In this document: positions 1-10,420 of the stretch, one piece after another | Layout: the number at the start of each line of letters is the position of its first letter | Numbering within the stretch: position 1 is the stretch's first letter | NCBI RefSeq assembly: GCF_001563285.1 | Contig: NZ_CP005188.1 | Span: 1,121,501 to 1,185,500 of the forward strand | Origin: Sphingobium sp. MI1205 | GTDB taxonomy: Bacteria > Pseudomonadota > Alphaproteobacteria > Sphingomonadales > Sphingomonadaceae | Length of the DNA stretch: 64,000 bases | Reading direction: 5' to 3' | Program-made: the position numbers and the translations under genes | Notes under the pieces: generated by a model | The model's input: the letters and a program-made list of their open reading frames with translations, nothing else | What the model was told of the DNA's origin: nothing | The model's database searches: none

Positions 1-160
1 AAAGCGAAATTCTCGCCCATGCTGGCTGACTTTCATCTGCTGTTGCGAGTGGAGCAGGCGCGGGCCGGCCGTCGAGAGCGCGGTATAAGTCCTGCGTTAA
101 CAAATACTTCCAGAATCGACCAGATGTTGATCCGTTATGGATCAAAGGCGGGCGTAGAGA
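1..160. other. Unassigned left edge of the window
   Basis: No gene can be supported here. A minus-strand gene may run off the left edge: reverse-strand ATGs end at positions 36 and 20 in different frames, each followed only by a few codons and neither preceded by a clear Shine-Dalgarno sequence. The stretch at about 95-120 is AT-rich compared with its surroundings, which would fit a promoter region for such a gene. The forward frame is open from the edge to 213 but overlaps gph and has no recognisable protein features. Confidence 0.3.
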
Positions 161-829
161 TCAACGGGACCAGTTTTGCAGGAGCGGCGCCAACTCGTCG
201 AAATGATGGATGACTGCGTCTGCCTGCAGTTCTTCGACGGGCCCATCAAGGAATCCGAAGCTGACGGCTATGCTGGGGATACGGGCGTTGCGTGCGCCCG
301 CGATATCGTTGATCGTATCGCCCAGGAAAATGGCGCGGCCACCACCAGCGCGCGCGATCATCTCATGAATAGGGGCAGGGTCAGGTTTCGACACGCCCAA
401 TGTATCGCCGCCTATGACACTTGCGAAGCGGTTGGACAGACCGATCTGATGAAGCAGCGGGATCGTGAAGCGTTCCGCCTTGTTCGTGCAGATGGCGAGC
501 TTTGCCCCCGCCCGTTCCAGCGCGTCCATCGCGGCCACCAGGCCTGGATAGGGGACCGAGTAGATCGCCAGATTTTGCTCGTAATAATCCAACAGTATCG
601 GCAGCAACTTTGTCAGCAAGGCGTCGTCATAGCCACCCGACGCTGCTAGCGCGCGTTCCAGCATGGCTTTCGCGCCCTTGCCGACAAAGGGTCGGATCGC
701 ATCCACCCCAAAGGGGGAGCGTCCATCAATGGCGATCGCGTAATTCACCGCAGCCGTCAGGTCGCCGCTGGTATCGAGCAAGGTGCCGTCAAGGTCGAAC
801 CCGACAATATCAAATGGGATGCTGGTCAT
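161..829 (-). CDS. gph: Phosphoglycolate phosphatase, HAD superfamily
   Basis: A 222-residue cytosolic phosphatase expected to remove phosphate from 2-phosphoglycolate. HAD motif I is FDLDGT (nucleophile Asp12, acid/base Asp14), motif II contains Thr115 in ICTNK, motif III is Lys148 in SKPDP, and motif IV is GDTIND with Asp171 and Asp175. The helical cap between motifs I and II is of the Gph/PGP type, and the length fits the family. The ORF is open much further upstream, but the start at 829 puts the DxDGT motif 12 residues in, as is normal, and avoids overlap with glmU. It is transcribed divergently from glmU across about 100 bp. Related HAD phosphatases act on other small phosphate esters, so the substrate is inferred. 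Confidence 0.88.
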   Translation of the reverse strand: MTSIPFDIVGFDLDGTLLDTSGDLTAAVNYAIAIDGRSPFGVDAIRPFVGKGAKAMLERALAASGGYDDALLTKLLPILLDYYEQNLAIYSVPYPGLVAAMDALERAGAKLAICTNKAERFTIPLLHQIGLSNRFASVIGGDTLGVSKPDPAPIHEMIARAGGGRAIFLGDTINDIAGARNARIPSIAVSFGFLDGPVEELQADAVIHHFDELAPLLQNWSR

Positions 830-931
830 TGGCGGCTCATGCCGTCTGGGCGGTGGCAAAAGCAAGCCAAACGTGGCAGATAGCGGCGAGATTTGTCGAT
901 CTTTCACAGGAAGAAGAGGACGCGATCCGCC

Positions 932-2281
932 GTGACCGCCACCCGCCCACTCGCCGTTATCATCCTTGCCGCAGGCCAAGGCACCCGCATGAAGTCTACC
1001 AAGCACAAGGTGCTGCATCCGGTGGCTGGCCGGCCAATGTTGTTGCACCTGCTGAGCAGCATCGCTGAACTCAAGCCGGAGCGACAGGTCGTGGTGGTCG
1101 GCGCTGGCCGGGAGCAGGTGGAGGCGGAGGTGTCTGGCACTGGAGCGGTGATCGCGGTGCAGGACCAGCAACTGGGGACGGGCCATGCCGTGGCGCAGGC
1201 GCATGATGCGCTCGCCGGTTTTGCTGGTGACATATTGATCCTCTATGGTGACGTGCCTCTGGTGCGGCCTGAGACCATGCGAGCGATGCTGGACCGACTT
1301 AATCAGGGGGATGACCTGCGTGCTGTAGTCCTGGGGTTCCGTCCTGAGGATGCTGCCGCCTATGGACGGATCATCACCTCAGGCCAGGGCATCATCGAGA
1401 AGATGGTCGAGTATAAGGATGCCAATGCGGACGAGCGCGCCGTTACCTTGTGCAATTCGGGCCTGATGGCTGTGCGATCGACCGACCTGTTCGTGCTGCT
1501 CGACCAGATTGGCAACGATAACGCGGCTGGCGAATATTATCTGCCCGACGTCGTCATGCTGCCCGGTGCCCAGAGTGCGGTCATAGAGGCTGAGGCATGG
1601 GAAGTCGCGGGGGTTAACAGCCGCATGGAACAGGCAGTCGTTGAGGCCGCCTGGCAGGACCGGCGCCGCAGCGAAGCGATGCGCGACGGAGCTACGCTCG
1701 TCGCGCCGGAAACGGTGTTTTTCGCCTATGATACGGTGCTGGGTCGCGATGTTCTGATCGAACCCAACGTTGTGTTCGGGCCGGGGGTCACAGTTGCTGA
1801 CAATGTGGTCATCCACGCCTTTTCTCACCTTGAAGGGACGACCATTGATGCGGGGGCGGAGATCGGTCCCTATGCGCGGCTACGTCCCGGAGCAAAGATT
1901 GGGATCAATGCGAAGGTTGGCAATTTCGTCGAAGTGAAAAAGGCGGAATTGGGTGAAGGCGCGAAGGTCAATCACCTGTCTTATATAGGCGACGCCAGCA
2001 TCGGCCCGCGCGCGAACATCGGCGCGGGCACGATCACATGCAACTATGACGGCTTCTTCAAATATCGCACAGAGATCGGCGCCGGGGCCTTCATAGGCTC
2101 CAACAGCGCGTTGGTTGCGCCTGTCAGGATCGGTGAAGGCGCCATTGTTGGTGCGGGCAGCGTCGTGACGAAGGCGGTGGAGGCCGACGCCCTTTGCCTC
2201 GTGCGCCCCGCGCAGGAGGCAAAGCCGGGTTGGGCGGCGCGCTTCCGCGTCCACATGCAGGCGCGAAAAGCGGCCAAGTGA
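932..2281 (+). CDS. glmU: Bifunctional GlmU: GlcNAc-1-P uridyltransferase / GlcN-1-P acetyltransferase
   Basis: Makes UDP-GlcNAc from glucosamine-1-phosphate, for peptidoglycan and surface glycans. The N-terminal pyrophosphorylase domain opens with LAAGQGTRM (residues 12-20) and Lys26. The C-terminal half is a left-handed beta helix of hexapeptide repeats with the acetyltransferase stretch around ITCNYDG. The length of 449 residues is usual. I chose GTG 932, which has a purine-rich AAGAAGAGG upstream and gives the normal short N-terminus; an in-frame TTG at 893 would add 13 basic residues with no family counterpart. The stop overlaps the GTG of the next gene. Together with glmS at 3216 it supplies both ends of the UDP-GlcNAc route. 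Confidence 0.96.
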   Translation: MTATRPLAVIILAAGQGTRMKSTKHKVLHPVAGRPMLLHLLSSIAELKPERQVVVVGAGREQVEAEVSGTGAVIAVQDQQLGTGHAVAQAHDALAGFAGDILILYGDVPLVRPETMRAMLDRLNQGDDLRAVVLGFRPEDAAAYGRIITSGQGIIEKMVEYKDANADERAVTLCNSGLMAVRSTDLFVLLDQIGNDNAAGEYYLPDVVMLPGAQSAVIEAEAWEVAGVNSRMEQAVVEAAWQDRRRSEAMRDGATLVAPETVFFAYDTVLGRDVLIEPNVVFGPGVTVADNVVIHAFSHLEGTTIDAGAEIGPYARLRPGAKIGINAKVGNFVEVKKAELGEGAKVNHLSYIGDASIGPRANIGAGTITCNYDGFFKYRTEIGAGAFIGSNSALVAPVRIGEGAIVGAGSVVTKAVEADALCLVRPAQEAKPGWAARFRVHMQARKAAK

Positions 2282-3135
2282 CCCATCTGCTCCGCCGCCC
2301 AGGCTGCGTCTGGGCGTTACTCATTCCCGTGTTGTTGTCGCTCGGCTTCGTCCTGTGGCTCTTTAGTAATGCGCGCGCGATGCCAGTCGTGCGGCGCGCG
2401 GAAATAATGCTTCCTTACCCCGCCGATGCGGAGCAGCGGCCGGTGACAGTGGTGTTGATAACCGACAGCCATCTGTCAGGGCCGGACAACAGCCCGGAAA
2501 GAATGGCGCGTATTGTGCAGCAGGTGAACGGCCTAAAGCCCGATCTCGTCCTGCTCGGCGGTGATTATATCGGTGATCGCAAGGGCGGCGCGACCTATGG
2601 CCCGGCCGCGAGCATAGCGCCCTTTGCGGCTTTGCAGGCGCCGATGGGGGTGTTGGCGGTTCTGGGCAACCATGATGCTCGGCGTCACGCTCGGATCGGT
2701 CGTAATCAATGGCGTCAGCTGTTCGATCGCATCGGTATTCAGTTGTTGATGGACCAGGCTGTCCGCCGAGGGCCGCTGGTGATCGGCGGGTTGCGCGACA
2801 TCTACACCGGACGCCCGGATATTCCCGGTACCTTGCAGGCTATGGAGGCGTTGGGCGGGGCGCCGATTGTCCTGTCTCACGGGCCTGACGTTTTTCCGGC
2901 TCTGCCCGACAGGCGGCTGCTGGCGCTGGTGGGGCATACCCATTGCGGTCAGGTTGCGTTTCCTTTTGCAGGCATCATTTATGTGCCGTCCCGCTTCGGT
3001 ACGCGATATGCCTGCGGCACGTTTCGCGAGCGTGCGAAATCAATGATTGTATCCGCGGGAATCGGCACCAGCGGGTTGCCGATCCGTATGCTTTCACCGC
3101 CGGATGTATTGCTCGTGACAATTCGTCCAGAATGA
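2278..3135 (+). CDS. Membrane-anchored metallophosphoesterase (YkuE-like)
   Basis: A 285-residue calcineurin-like phosphoesterase with one N-terminal membrane segment (about residues 10-30). The metal-binding motifs are complete: DSH (Asp63, His65), GGDYIGD (Asp96), GNHD (131-132 Asn-His), His201 in LSHGPD, and GHTHCGQ (His220, His222). This arrangement matches the YkuE/UDP-2,3-diacylglucosamine-hydrolase-like branch, but the substrate cannot be read from sequence. The GTG start shares GTGA with the glmU stop, so the two are probably translationally coupled. Since this organism probably lacks lipid A, an LpxH-type role is unlikely. Confidence 0.85.
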   Translation: MTHLLRRPGCVWALLIPVLLSLGFVLWLFSNARAMPVVRRAEIMLPYPADAEQRPVTVVLITDSHLSGPDNSPERMARIVQQVNGLKPDLVLLGGDYIGDRKGGATYGPAASIAPFAALQAPMGVLAVLGNHDARRHARIGRNQWRQLFDRIGIQLLMDQAVRRGPLVIGGLRDIYTGRPDIPGTLQAMEALGGAPIVLSHGPDVFPALPDRRLLALVGHTHCGQVAFPFAGIIYVPSRFGTRYACGTFRERAKSMIVSAGIGTSGLPIRMLSPPDVLLVTIRPE

Positions 3136-3215
3136 TACTGGCCCCTGTCGCTGGATTGTCGATCGTGCCATAGGCAGGCGAGGATCATCTCTCACGGCTC
3201 TGGGGCTCAGGATTC

Positions 3216-5025
<1,810 letters not shown>

Positions 5026-5039
<14 letters not shown>

Positions 5040-5220
5040 ACCGAAAACGGTCGCGGATGTATCGGTTGAAGTAGGCGCCCTTGGAAGGAGCAGCACGCAT
5101 TCCTTCGGCTAACTGTTCAGGCACATCATGATAGCTGTAGCGCCTGCCGCTGACGAATTGCACGTCTAGCCGGTGTTGGACGGCATCATAGTCGAACTGG
5201 GCAATGGCGGTTGAGGGCAT
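5026..5220 (-). CDS. KTSC domain-containing small protein
   Basis: A 64-residue protein that is almost entirely a KTSC domain: an N-terminal ST-containing strand (MPSTAIAQFDYD), the central YSYHDVP, and the C-terminal GAYFNRYIRDRF. KTSC domains are small and widespread; the name comes from occurrences linked to lysyl-tRNA synthetase, and their role is poorly known. The gene ends inside the last codons of glmS on the other strand. It is downstream of the GNAT-nitrilase gene on the same strand with about 125 bp between, so it could be co-transcribed with it or have its own promoter. Confidence 0.75.
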
Positions 5221-5345
5221 GTTGGTAATAATGACCAGCGGCTGGCGATGTTTCCTGCCTGCTAGTCGCTCGCTGGCTTCTGCAGCATTGAGGCGACGGG
5301 GCGCTCATGAGTTTCGGTAATTGCGCCGTTTGCGATCAGCCCTAC

Positions 5346-6959
5346 TCACCCCCCGCCCGGAGCATTATGCCCGCCCGCTGGCACAGGGCCGCCGCTTGGC
5401 GCATGCGCATGGTCGGGGCTGCTGTCCCAGTCGATATGATAGAGGTCGAAGCGCCGGTCGCGCAGGTTGCGCACCGTGCCTTCCGCGCGAGCCCAGCTAA
5501 GGTCGGCGAGGTTGACGTCCGCCATGGTCAGCGTTTCGACATTCTCGGTCGATTCCGCGGCGATGCCGTCGCGGGCGAAGGGCAGGTCGCAAGGCGTCAG
5601 AATCGCGCTCTGGGCATATTGGATGTCCATATTATCGACATTGGGCAGGTTGCCAACATTGCCGGACATGACGACATAGCACTGGTTTTCGATCGCTCGT
5701 GCCTGCGCGCAATAGCGCACGCGCATATAGCCCAGACGCGAATCGGTGCAGAATGGCACGAAGATGATGCGCGCACCCTGATCGACCAGGCGGCGCGCCA
5801 GTTCCGGAAATTCGCTGTCGTAGCAGATCAGGACGCCGATTGGGCCGCAGTCTGTCTGGATCACGTCGAGGGCGTCGCCGCCCTTTATGTTCCACCAAAA
5901 GGCCTCATTGGGCGTCGGGTGGATTTTTTCCTGGGTATGCACCGACCCGTCGCGCAGCGCGACATAGGCGATGTTCTGGATGTCGCCATCATCGGCGCGT
6001 GTCGGATGCGAACCGCCAATGACATTGATATTATATTCCAGCGCCATCCGCGTGAGTTCCTTCGTCAAGCGCGGGGTGTAGCCTGTCAGTTTGTCGATTG
6101 CTTCGATCGGAGAGAGCTTCTTCGTTTCGAAGGATAGCAAGGGAAGGGTGAACAATTCCGGGAAGACGATGAAGTCGGAACGGTAGTCCGCCGCGACATC
6201 GACGAAATATTCGATGTTGCGGATGAACGCGTCGAAATCCTCGACGGCGCGGGCTTGTAGCTGGCAGGTCGCCAATCGCACGCTTTCCACACCGCGCGGC
6301 ACGCGCATCTCGGGGGCTTCGTCAGGATCGACATAGGGATTGCGCCAAACCAGATGGGCAGCGTGGCCGTCAGATTGCTTGTCCTCTGGCAGGTAATTTT
6401 CGAGCACCCCAAGCGGCTCGAACTGGTTCTTGAGTTGGAAACTGATGACCTGGTCACGCAGCCTGCCTTGAACGACCTTGTCCAGATAGTCGGCGGGTCC
6501 TTCAACCCTGCGTCGGGCACGGGCGTAGCCGGGCATGCGGCCGGCGATGACGATGCCATGAAGGTCGAGTTGTTCGGCCAGCTCCTTGCGTTCGTCATAG
6601 AGGCGCTGGCCGATACGCAGGCCGCGCAGCTTGGGATCGACGGCCATTTCATAGCCATAGAGCCACTCACCGGCTGCGCTATGCCGGGTGCCAAAACCGT
6701 TGGCGGTGATTTCTTCCCAGTCATGGAAGGAAAAGGCCATCGTCTTGCTGACGCGCATGGTGGCGCAATAGCCGACGACCTTGTTATCGTAGAGCGCGAC
6801 GAAGCAGCCATCGGGGAAATTGTTGATCTGGCCCCGCAGCGTTGCAAGCGAATAATTGGCCATGCCGGGGTAGACGCGCGCGATAAGCCGTTGAATGCCA
6901 CGGACATCGGCCGGAACCGCTGTGCGGACCTCCAGGCGTTTCCGAGTTGTCGTGGTCAT
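5346..6959 (-). CDS. GNAT acetyltransferase fused to a carbon-nitrogen hydrolase (nitrilase superfamily)
   Basis: A 537-residue two-domain protein. Residues about 10-175 form a RimI/GNAT acetyltransferase domain with the acetyl-CoA loop near LRGLRIGQRLYDER. From about residue 226 a nitrilase-type amidase follows, with the complete catalytic triad: Glu268 in FPELF, Lys345 in EKIHPTP and Cys379 in ICYDSEFPE. This fusion is a recognised branch of the nitrilase superfamily whose substrate is not known. The start has a GGGAGA Shine-Dalgarno just upstream. It sits between icd and the KTSC gene, all on the minus strand, but a terminator after icd separates it from icd. Confidence 0.88.
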   Translation of the reverse strand: MTTTTRKRLEVRTAVPADVRGIQRLIARVYPGMANYSLATLRGQINNFPDGCFVALYDNKVVGYCATMRVSKTMAFSFHDWEEITANGFGTRHSAAGEWLYGYEMAVDPKLRGLRIGQRLYDERKELAEQLDLHGIVIAGRMPGYARARRRVEGPADYLDKVVQGRLRDQVISFQLKNQFEPLGVLENYLPEDKQSDGHAAHLVWRNPYVDPDEAPEMRVPRGVESVRLATCQLQARAVEDFDAFIRNIEYFVDVAADYRSDFIVFPELFTLPLLSFETKKLSPIEAIDKLTGYTPRLTKELTRMALEYNINVIGGSHPTRADDGDIQNIAYVALRDGSVHTQEKIHPTPNEAFWWNIKGGDALDVIQTDCGPIGVLICYDSEFPELARRLVDQGARIIFVPFCTDSRLGYMRVRYCAQARAIENQCYVVMSGNVGNLPNVDNMDIQYAQSAILTPCDLPFARDGIAAESTENVETLTMADVNLADLSWARAEGTVRNLRDRRFDLYHIDWDSSPDHAHAPSGGPVPAGGHNAPGGG

Positions 6960-6980
6960 CGCTGATCTCCCGCCATGGAA

Positions 6981-7009
6981 AAGGCGGCGCCTTTGCGTGG
7001 CGCCGCCTT
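6981..7009 (-). terminator. Intrinsic terminator of icd
   Basis: A perfect 11-bp GC-rich stem (6981-6991 with 6999-7009, arms AAGGCGGCGCC and its complement) with a 7-nt loop. Read on the minus strand it is followed by TTTTCC. It lies 37 nt beyond the icd stop and just upstream of the GNAT-nitrilase start codon, so it separates the two minus-strand genes. Confidence 0.8.
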
Positions 7010-7045
7010 CATTCCGTTACCGTACTGAAAGCCTTGAGAAGCGTA

Positions 7046-8266
7046 TCAGTTCCATTTGGCCATTTCAGCTTCCAGATTGACGCGGATCTGTTCGAAGAAC
7101 TGTTCCGTCGTCATCCACGCCTGATCCGGGCCGATCAGGAGCGCCAGATCCTTGGTCATCGCGCCGCTTTCCACGGTATCGATACAAACCTTCTCAAGCG
7201 TTTCGGCGAACTTGGTCACTTCCGGCGTGCCGTCGAACTTGCCGCGGAAGGCAAGGCCCTGCGTCCAGGCGAAGATCGACGCAATAGGGTTGGTGGAGGT
7301 CGCCTTGCCCTGCTGATGCTGGCGATAGTGGCGGGTGACGGTGCCGTGCGCGGCTTCCGCTTCGACAGTCTTGCCGTCGGGCGAGAGCAGGACTGAGGTC
7401 ATGAGGCCCAGTGAGCCGAAGCCCTGCGCCACGGTGTCGGACTGGACGTCGCCGTCATAATTTTTGCATGCCCAGACGAACTTGCCGCTCCACTTGAGCG
7501 CGGACGCGACCATGTCGTCGATCAGGCGGTGTTCATAGATGATGTTCTTCGCCTTGAACTGGTCGGCGAATTCGGCGTCGAACACTTCCTGGAACAGATC
7601 TTTGAAGCGGCCGTCATAGGCCTTGAGGATGGTGTTCTTGGTCGAAAGGTACAGCGGCCAACCGCGGTCGAGGGCATAGTTCATGCTGGCGCGGGCGAAG
7701 TCGCGGATTGAATCGTCCAGATTGTACATGCCCATGGCCACACCGGCACTCGGGAAGGTGAAGACGTCTTTTTCGATCTTCTCACCGTTGTCGCCGTCCC
7801 ACACCATGCGCAGCTTGCCGGGGCCGGGGACGAGGAAATCGGTGGCGCGATACTGGTCGCCAAACGCATGACGGCCGATCACGATGGGGTCGGTCCAACC
7901 CGGAACCAGGCGGGGGACGTTCTTGATCACGATGGGTTCGCGGAAGACAACACCGCCCAGAATGTTGCGGATGGTGCCGTTGGGCGACTTCCACATCTGC
8001 TTGAGGTTGAATTCCTCGACGCGCTGTTCGTCGGGCGTGATGGTGGCGCACTTCACGCCGACGCCATATTCCTTGATCGCGTTGGCGCAATCGACGGTGA
8101 TCTGATCGTCGGTCTCGTCCCGCTTTTCGACGCTCAGATCGTAATATTTCAGATCAATGTCGAGATAGGGGAGGATGAGGCGTTCACGAATCCATTGCCA
8201 GATGATCCGCGTCATCTCGTCGCCGTCGATCTCCACGACAGGATTTTTGACCTTGATCTTCGCCAT
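7046..8266 (-). CDS. icd: NADP-dependent isocitrate dehydrogenase (eukaryotic-like dimeric type)
   Basis: Oxidises isocitrate to 2-oxoglutarate in the TCA cycle, making NADPH. The protein begins [20 protein letters not shown], a hallmark of the roughly 406-residue homodimeric IDH class of alphaproteobacteria and mitochondria rather than the E. coli type. The substrate-binding SPNGTIRN and the NADP-site HGTVTRH are both present. The ORF extends 21 codons upstream, but the ATG at 8266 gives the conserved N-terminus. It is divergent from psd across 165 bp, where the promoters of both should lie. A strong terminator follows. Confidence 0.96.
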   Translation of the reverse strand: MAKIKVKNPVVEIDGDEMTRIIWQWIRERLILPYLDIDLKYYDLSVEKRDETDDQITVDCANAIKEYGVGVKCATITPDEQRVEEFNLKQMWKSPNGTIRNILGGVVFREPIVIKNVPRLVPGWTDPIVIGRHAFGDQYRATDFLVPGPGKLRMVWDGDNGEKIEKDVFTFPSAGVAMGMYNLDDSIRDFARASMNYALDRGWPLYLSTKNTILKAYDGRFKDLFQEVFDAEFADQFKAKNIIYEHRLIDDMVASALKWSGKFVWACKNYDGDVQSDTVAQGFGSLGLMTSVLLSPDGKTVEAEAAHGTVTRHYRQHQQGKATSTNPIASIFAWTQGLAFRGKFDGTPEVTKFAETLEKVCIDTVESGAMTKDLALLIGPDQAWMTTEQFFEQIRVNLEAEMAKWN

Positions 8267-8431
8267 GCGCCTCTTCGCCTTTTTCGTTCGGTTGGAATTT
8301 GGGAAACGCCGTAGGGAAAGCGGCGGCAATGTTCAACTGCGCAGTGCTTTTGCAAAGCGTGCGCGGCTCGCGGCACCATCGTCGGTATCGGTCGTTGTCA
8401 CCGCATGGGACTGTGCCTAAAGACGGATGCC

Positions 8432-9166
8432 ATGGAAAATGACGAACTGACCGTCGCTCTGGGCGGCAATGTGAAGTGGCGCTTCCCCTCGGTGCATGCC
8501 GAAGGGATAAAATTTGGCCTGATTTCAGCTGCGATTACGGCCGTGCTATTCTTGGTCGGCTGGGAAATTCCCGGCTGGTTGATGGTCATGGTGACGATTT
8601 GGGTTTTCGCCTTCTTCCGCGATCCAGTACGCGCCGTGCCGCAAGATGAGCGCGCGATAGTGGCGCCCGCCGATGGTCTCGTTACGCTGATCCAGCGAGT
8701 GCCGCCGCCGCGGGAAATGGCGGGAGTGGATGGGCTGGGCGATCAACCCATGATCCGCGTGTCCATTTTCATGAGCGTGTTCGATGTTCATATCAACCGC
8801 ACGCCAATTGGCGGGACGGTAAAATCCGTCGTCTATATTTCCGGCAAGTTCCTGAACGCTGACCTGGATAAGGCGAGCGAGGATAATGAGCGGCAGCATA
8901 TTCTGGTTGAGCGGCATGATGGCCTTCGGATCGGCTTTACCCAGATCGCCGGCTTGGTCGCGCGGCGGATCGTGCCCTTTGTGAAACCGGGCGACATGAT
9001 CGCGGCAGGGCAACGCATCGGCCTGATCCGCTTCGGTAGCCGCGTGGACGTCTATCTGCCAGCCGGGACTGCGCCGCGCGTGGTGCTGGGCCAACGGACC
9101 GTCGCGGGAGAAACCATTCTGGGCCAGATCGGCGACATGCGGGTCATTTCAGGTATCCAGCAATGA
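8432..9166 (+). CDS. psd: Phosphatidylserine decarboxylase proenzyme
   Basis: Makes phosphatidylethanolamine from phosphatidylserine at the inner membrane. The protein is of the short (about 220-245 aa) family with a hydrophobic segment near residues 28-58, the NRTPIGG motif, and a C-terminal IRFGSRVDV. The Gly-Ser pair in that last motif is the self-cleavage site that makes the pyruvoyl group from Ser (LGST in other families). I chose ATG 8432; an in-frame ATG at 8405 would add nine residues. The stop overlaps the pssA ATG by 4 nt (ATGA), so the pair is translationally coupled. Confidence 0.92.
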   Translation: MENDELTVALGGNVKWRFPSVHAEGIKFGLISAAITAVLFLVGWEIPGWLMVMVTIWVFAFFRDPVRAVPQDERAIVAPADGLVTLIQRVPPPREMAGVDGLGDQPMIRVSIFMSVFDVHINRTPIGGTVKSVVYISGKFLNADLDKASEDNERQHILVERHDGLRIGFTQIAGLVARRIVPFVKPGDMIAAGQRIGLIRFGSRVDVYLPAGTAPRVVLGQRTVAGETILGQIGDMRVISGIQQ

Positions 9167-9939
9167 GGCAGCGACGCACCATCCCGCGAGGGCTTCGCCG
9201 GGGCATTACGTTGCGCATGGTCGCCCCCAATGCCGTGACGGCGATGGCGCTCTGCTTTGGTCTGACAGGTGTACGCTACGGCATATCCGGCGAGTGGGAG
9301 CGGGCAGTGTTGTCCATCCTGATCGCGGGTGTGCTGGATGGATTGGATGGTCGAATCGCCCGCTTGTTGCGCGGGGAAAGCCGATTTGGCGCGGAGTTGG
9401 ACTCGCTGTCCGATTCGATCGCATTCGGGGTGGCGCCTGCACTTACCCTTTATCTCTGGTCGCTGCATGCGATGCCGAAGTTCGGCTGGATCTTCGCGCT
9501 CGCTCATGCCCTGTCATGTGCGTTGCGGCTGGCGCGGTTCAATGCCAATATCGATGCGGATGAGCAGCCGCACAAATCGGCCGGTTTTCTGACCGGCGTG
9601 CCCGCTCCGGCAGGGGCAGGGCTGGCCTTTGTGCCGCTTTACCTGTGGCTGGTGACGGGGCAGGAAATATTCCGAGCCTGGTATGTCGTAGCGCCATGGA
9701 CTGCCTTTACGGCGTTCTTGATGATATCCAATATTGCGACTTATAGCTGGTCGGCGCTTCGGCTACGCAAGCGGATCCGGCTGGAAGCAATCGCCGTGGC
9801 GGGCCTGCTGGGCGCTCTGCTCATTACAGATCCCTGGCTCACGCTGCTGTGCATCTGCGTCATCTATCTAGTGACTATTCCGTTCGGTATGATGTCCTAC
9901 GCGAAAGTGCGCCGTCAGCAGGCGGCGGATAGCGCATAA
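9163..9939 (+). CDS. pssA: CDP-diacylglycerol-serine O-phosphatidyltransferase
   Basis: Joins serine to CDP-diacylglycerol to give phosphatidylserine, the substrate of the psd product just upstream. It is a 258-residue multispanning membrane protein with the CDP-alcohol phosphotransferase signature complete: DGRIAR, eight residues, then GAELDSLSD, which positions the metal-binding Asp residues. The 4-nt overlap with psd shows one operon for the phosphatidylethanolamine branch. It converges on a small membrane-protein gene with only 7 nt between the stops, without an obvious terminator hairpin. Confidence 0.94.
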   Translation: MRQRRTIPRGLRRGITLRMVAPNAVTAMALCFGLTGVRYGISGEWERAVLSILIAGVLDGLDGRIARLLRGESRFGAELDSLSDSIAFGVAPALTLYLWSLHAMPKFGWIFALAHALSCALRLARFNANIDADEQPHKSAGFLTGVPAPAGAGLAFVPLYLWLVTGQEIFRAWYVVAPWTAFTAFLMISNIATYSWSALRLRKRIRLEAIAVAGLLGALLITDPWLTLLCICVIYLVTIPFGMMSYAKVRRQQAADSA

Positions 9940-9946
9940 TCAGTGC

Positions 9947-10186
9947 TCAAGCGACGAGAATGCCGCTAGCTATCGGCCGGGCTACAGCGCCGCGACTCGG
10001 TTCCGCCCGGCGGCGGCTGATCCGCAGGCGATATATCGGCGGCTCGTGCGGTATCGGTTCAAATGCCAGCGCGGCAATCATCTTGTCGCGATAGAGCGCG
10101 AGCATGCTCAGGATCGTGCTAGCGGCAAGCAAAAACGACACGAGGAAAACAGTAGCTGCAACAAGGGTGAACATGAGGTCGCTCAC
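9947..10186 (-). CDS. Small single-pass membrane protein with a LexA-type promoter; function unknown
   Basis: A 79-residue protein that I do not recognise by family. It has one long hydrophobic segment at about residues 5-31 and then a basic, proline-containing tail (YRDKM, IPHEPPIY, LRISRRR). The start is a GTG at 10186; an in-frame ATG at 10174 would give 75 residues. Upstream on the same strand is a sigma70-like promoter whose -10 is covered by a GTTC-N7-GTTC site, the alphaproteobacterial LexA box. That architecture is what one expects for an SOS-induced small membrane protein such as the Caulobacter division inhibitors SidA and DidA. Function is inference only; homology to those proteins is not visible. 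Confidence 0.62.
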   Translation of the reverse strand: MSDLMFTLVAATVFLVSFLLAASTILSMLALYRDKMIAALAFEPIPHEPPIYRLRISRRRAEPSRGAVARPIASGILVA

Positions 10187-10256
10187 TTTCTGTGCTAGGG
10201 AACCGATGTCCCATCCTTGGGCAGCAAACCGGCTGAACTGCCTGTTTGTTCCCCAT

Positions 10257-10271
10257 GTTCTCTATATGTTC
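10257..10271 (-). promoter_or_regulatory. Candidate LexA (SOS) box
   Basis: GTTC-TCTATAT-GTTC exactly fits the alphaproteobacterial LexA consensus GTTC-N7-GTTC, with the AT-rich spacer typical of real sites. A third GTTC half-site lies at 10248-10251. Eight fixed bases would occur about twice by chance in a window of this size, but this one overlaps the -10 of a predicted promoter 71 bp upstream of the small membrane-protein gene. Confidence 0.55.
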
Positions 10272-10291
10272 TAATGCCTAGCCTAAGTCAA
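10263..10291 (-). promoter_or_regulatory. Predicted sigma70 promoter of the small membrane-protein gene
   Basis: On the minus strand TTGACT (10291-10286, one mismatch to TTGACA) is followed by 17 nt and then CATATA (10268-10263), or TATAGA with a 19-nt spacer. The LexA-type box lies across this -10, as expected for an operator that blocks RNA polymerase. The predicted transcript would have a leader of about 70 nt. Confidence 0.45.
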
Positions 10292-10295
10292 CCCC

Positions 10296-10324
10296 TTGCA
10301 TCCTTGCCCGGGTCGGGCTAAGGG
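10296..10324 (+). promoter_or_regulatory. Possible promoter of rpsB-tsf
   Basis: TTGCAT at 10296-10301, a 17-nt spacer, then TAAGGG at 10319-10324. The -10 is poor, so this is only a candidate. It lies about 95 nt before the rpsB start in the 234-bp divergent region, leaving a leader long enough for S2 autoregulation, but I could not make out a defined leader structure. Confidence 0.25.
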
Positions 10325-10420
10325 CCGCGCCATTCCACATGGGAATCGCACATATCCGGTGCTGTTGCGCTCGCGCTTAGTTCCTGATTCCCAGAGGCAT
10401 TAACCGGAAGGAGAAAGACC

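Noticed and set aside
3136-3215. glmS ribozyme upstream of glmS
   Set aside because: Only 80 nt lie between the genes and the conserved glmS ribozyme core is not visible; these ribozymes are typical of Gram-positive bacteria.
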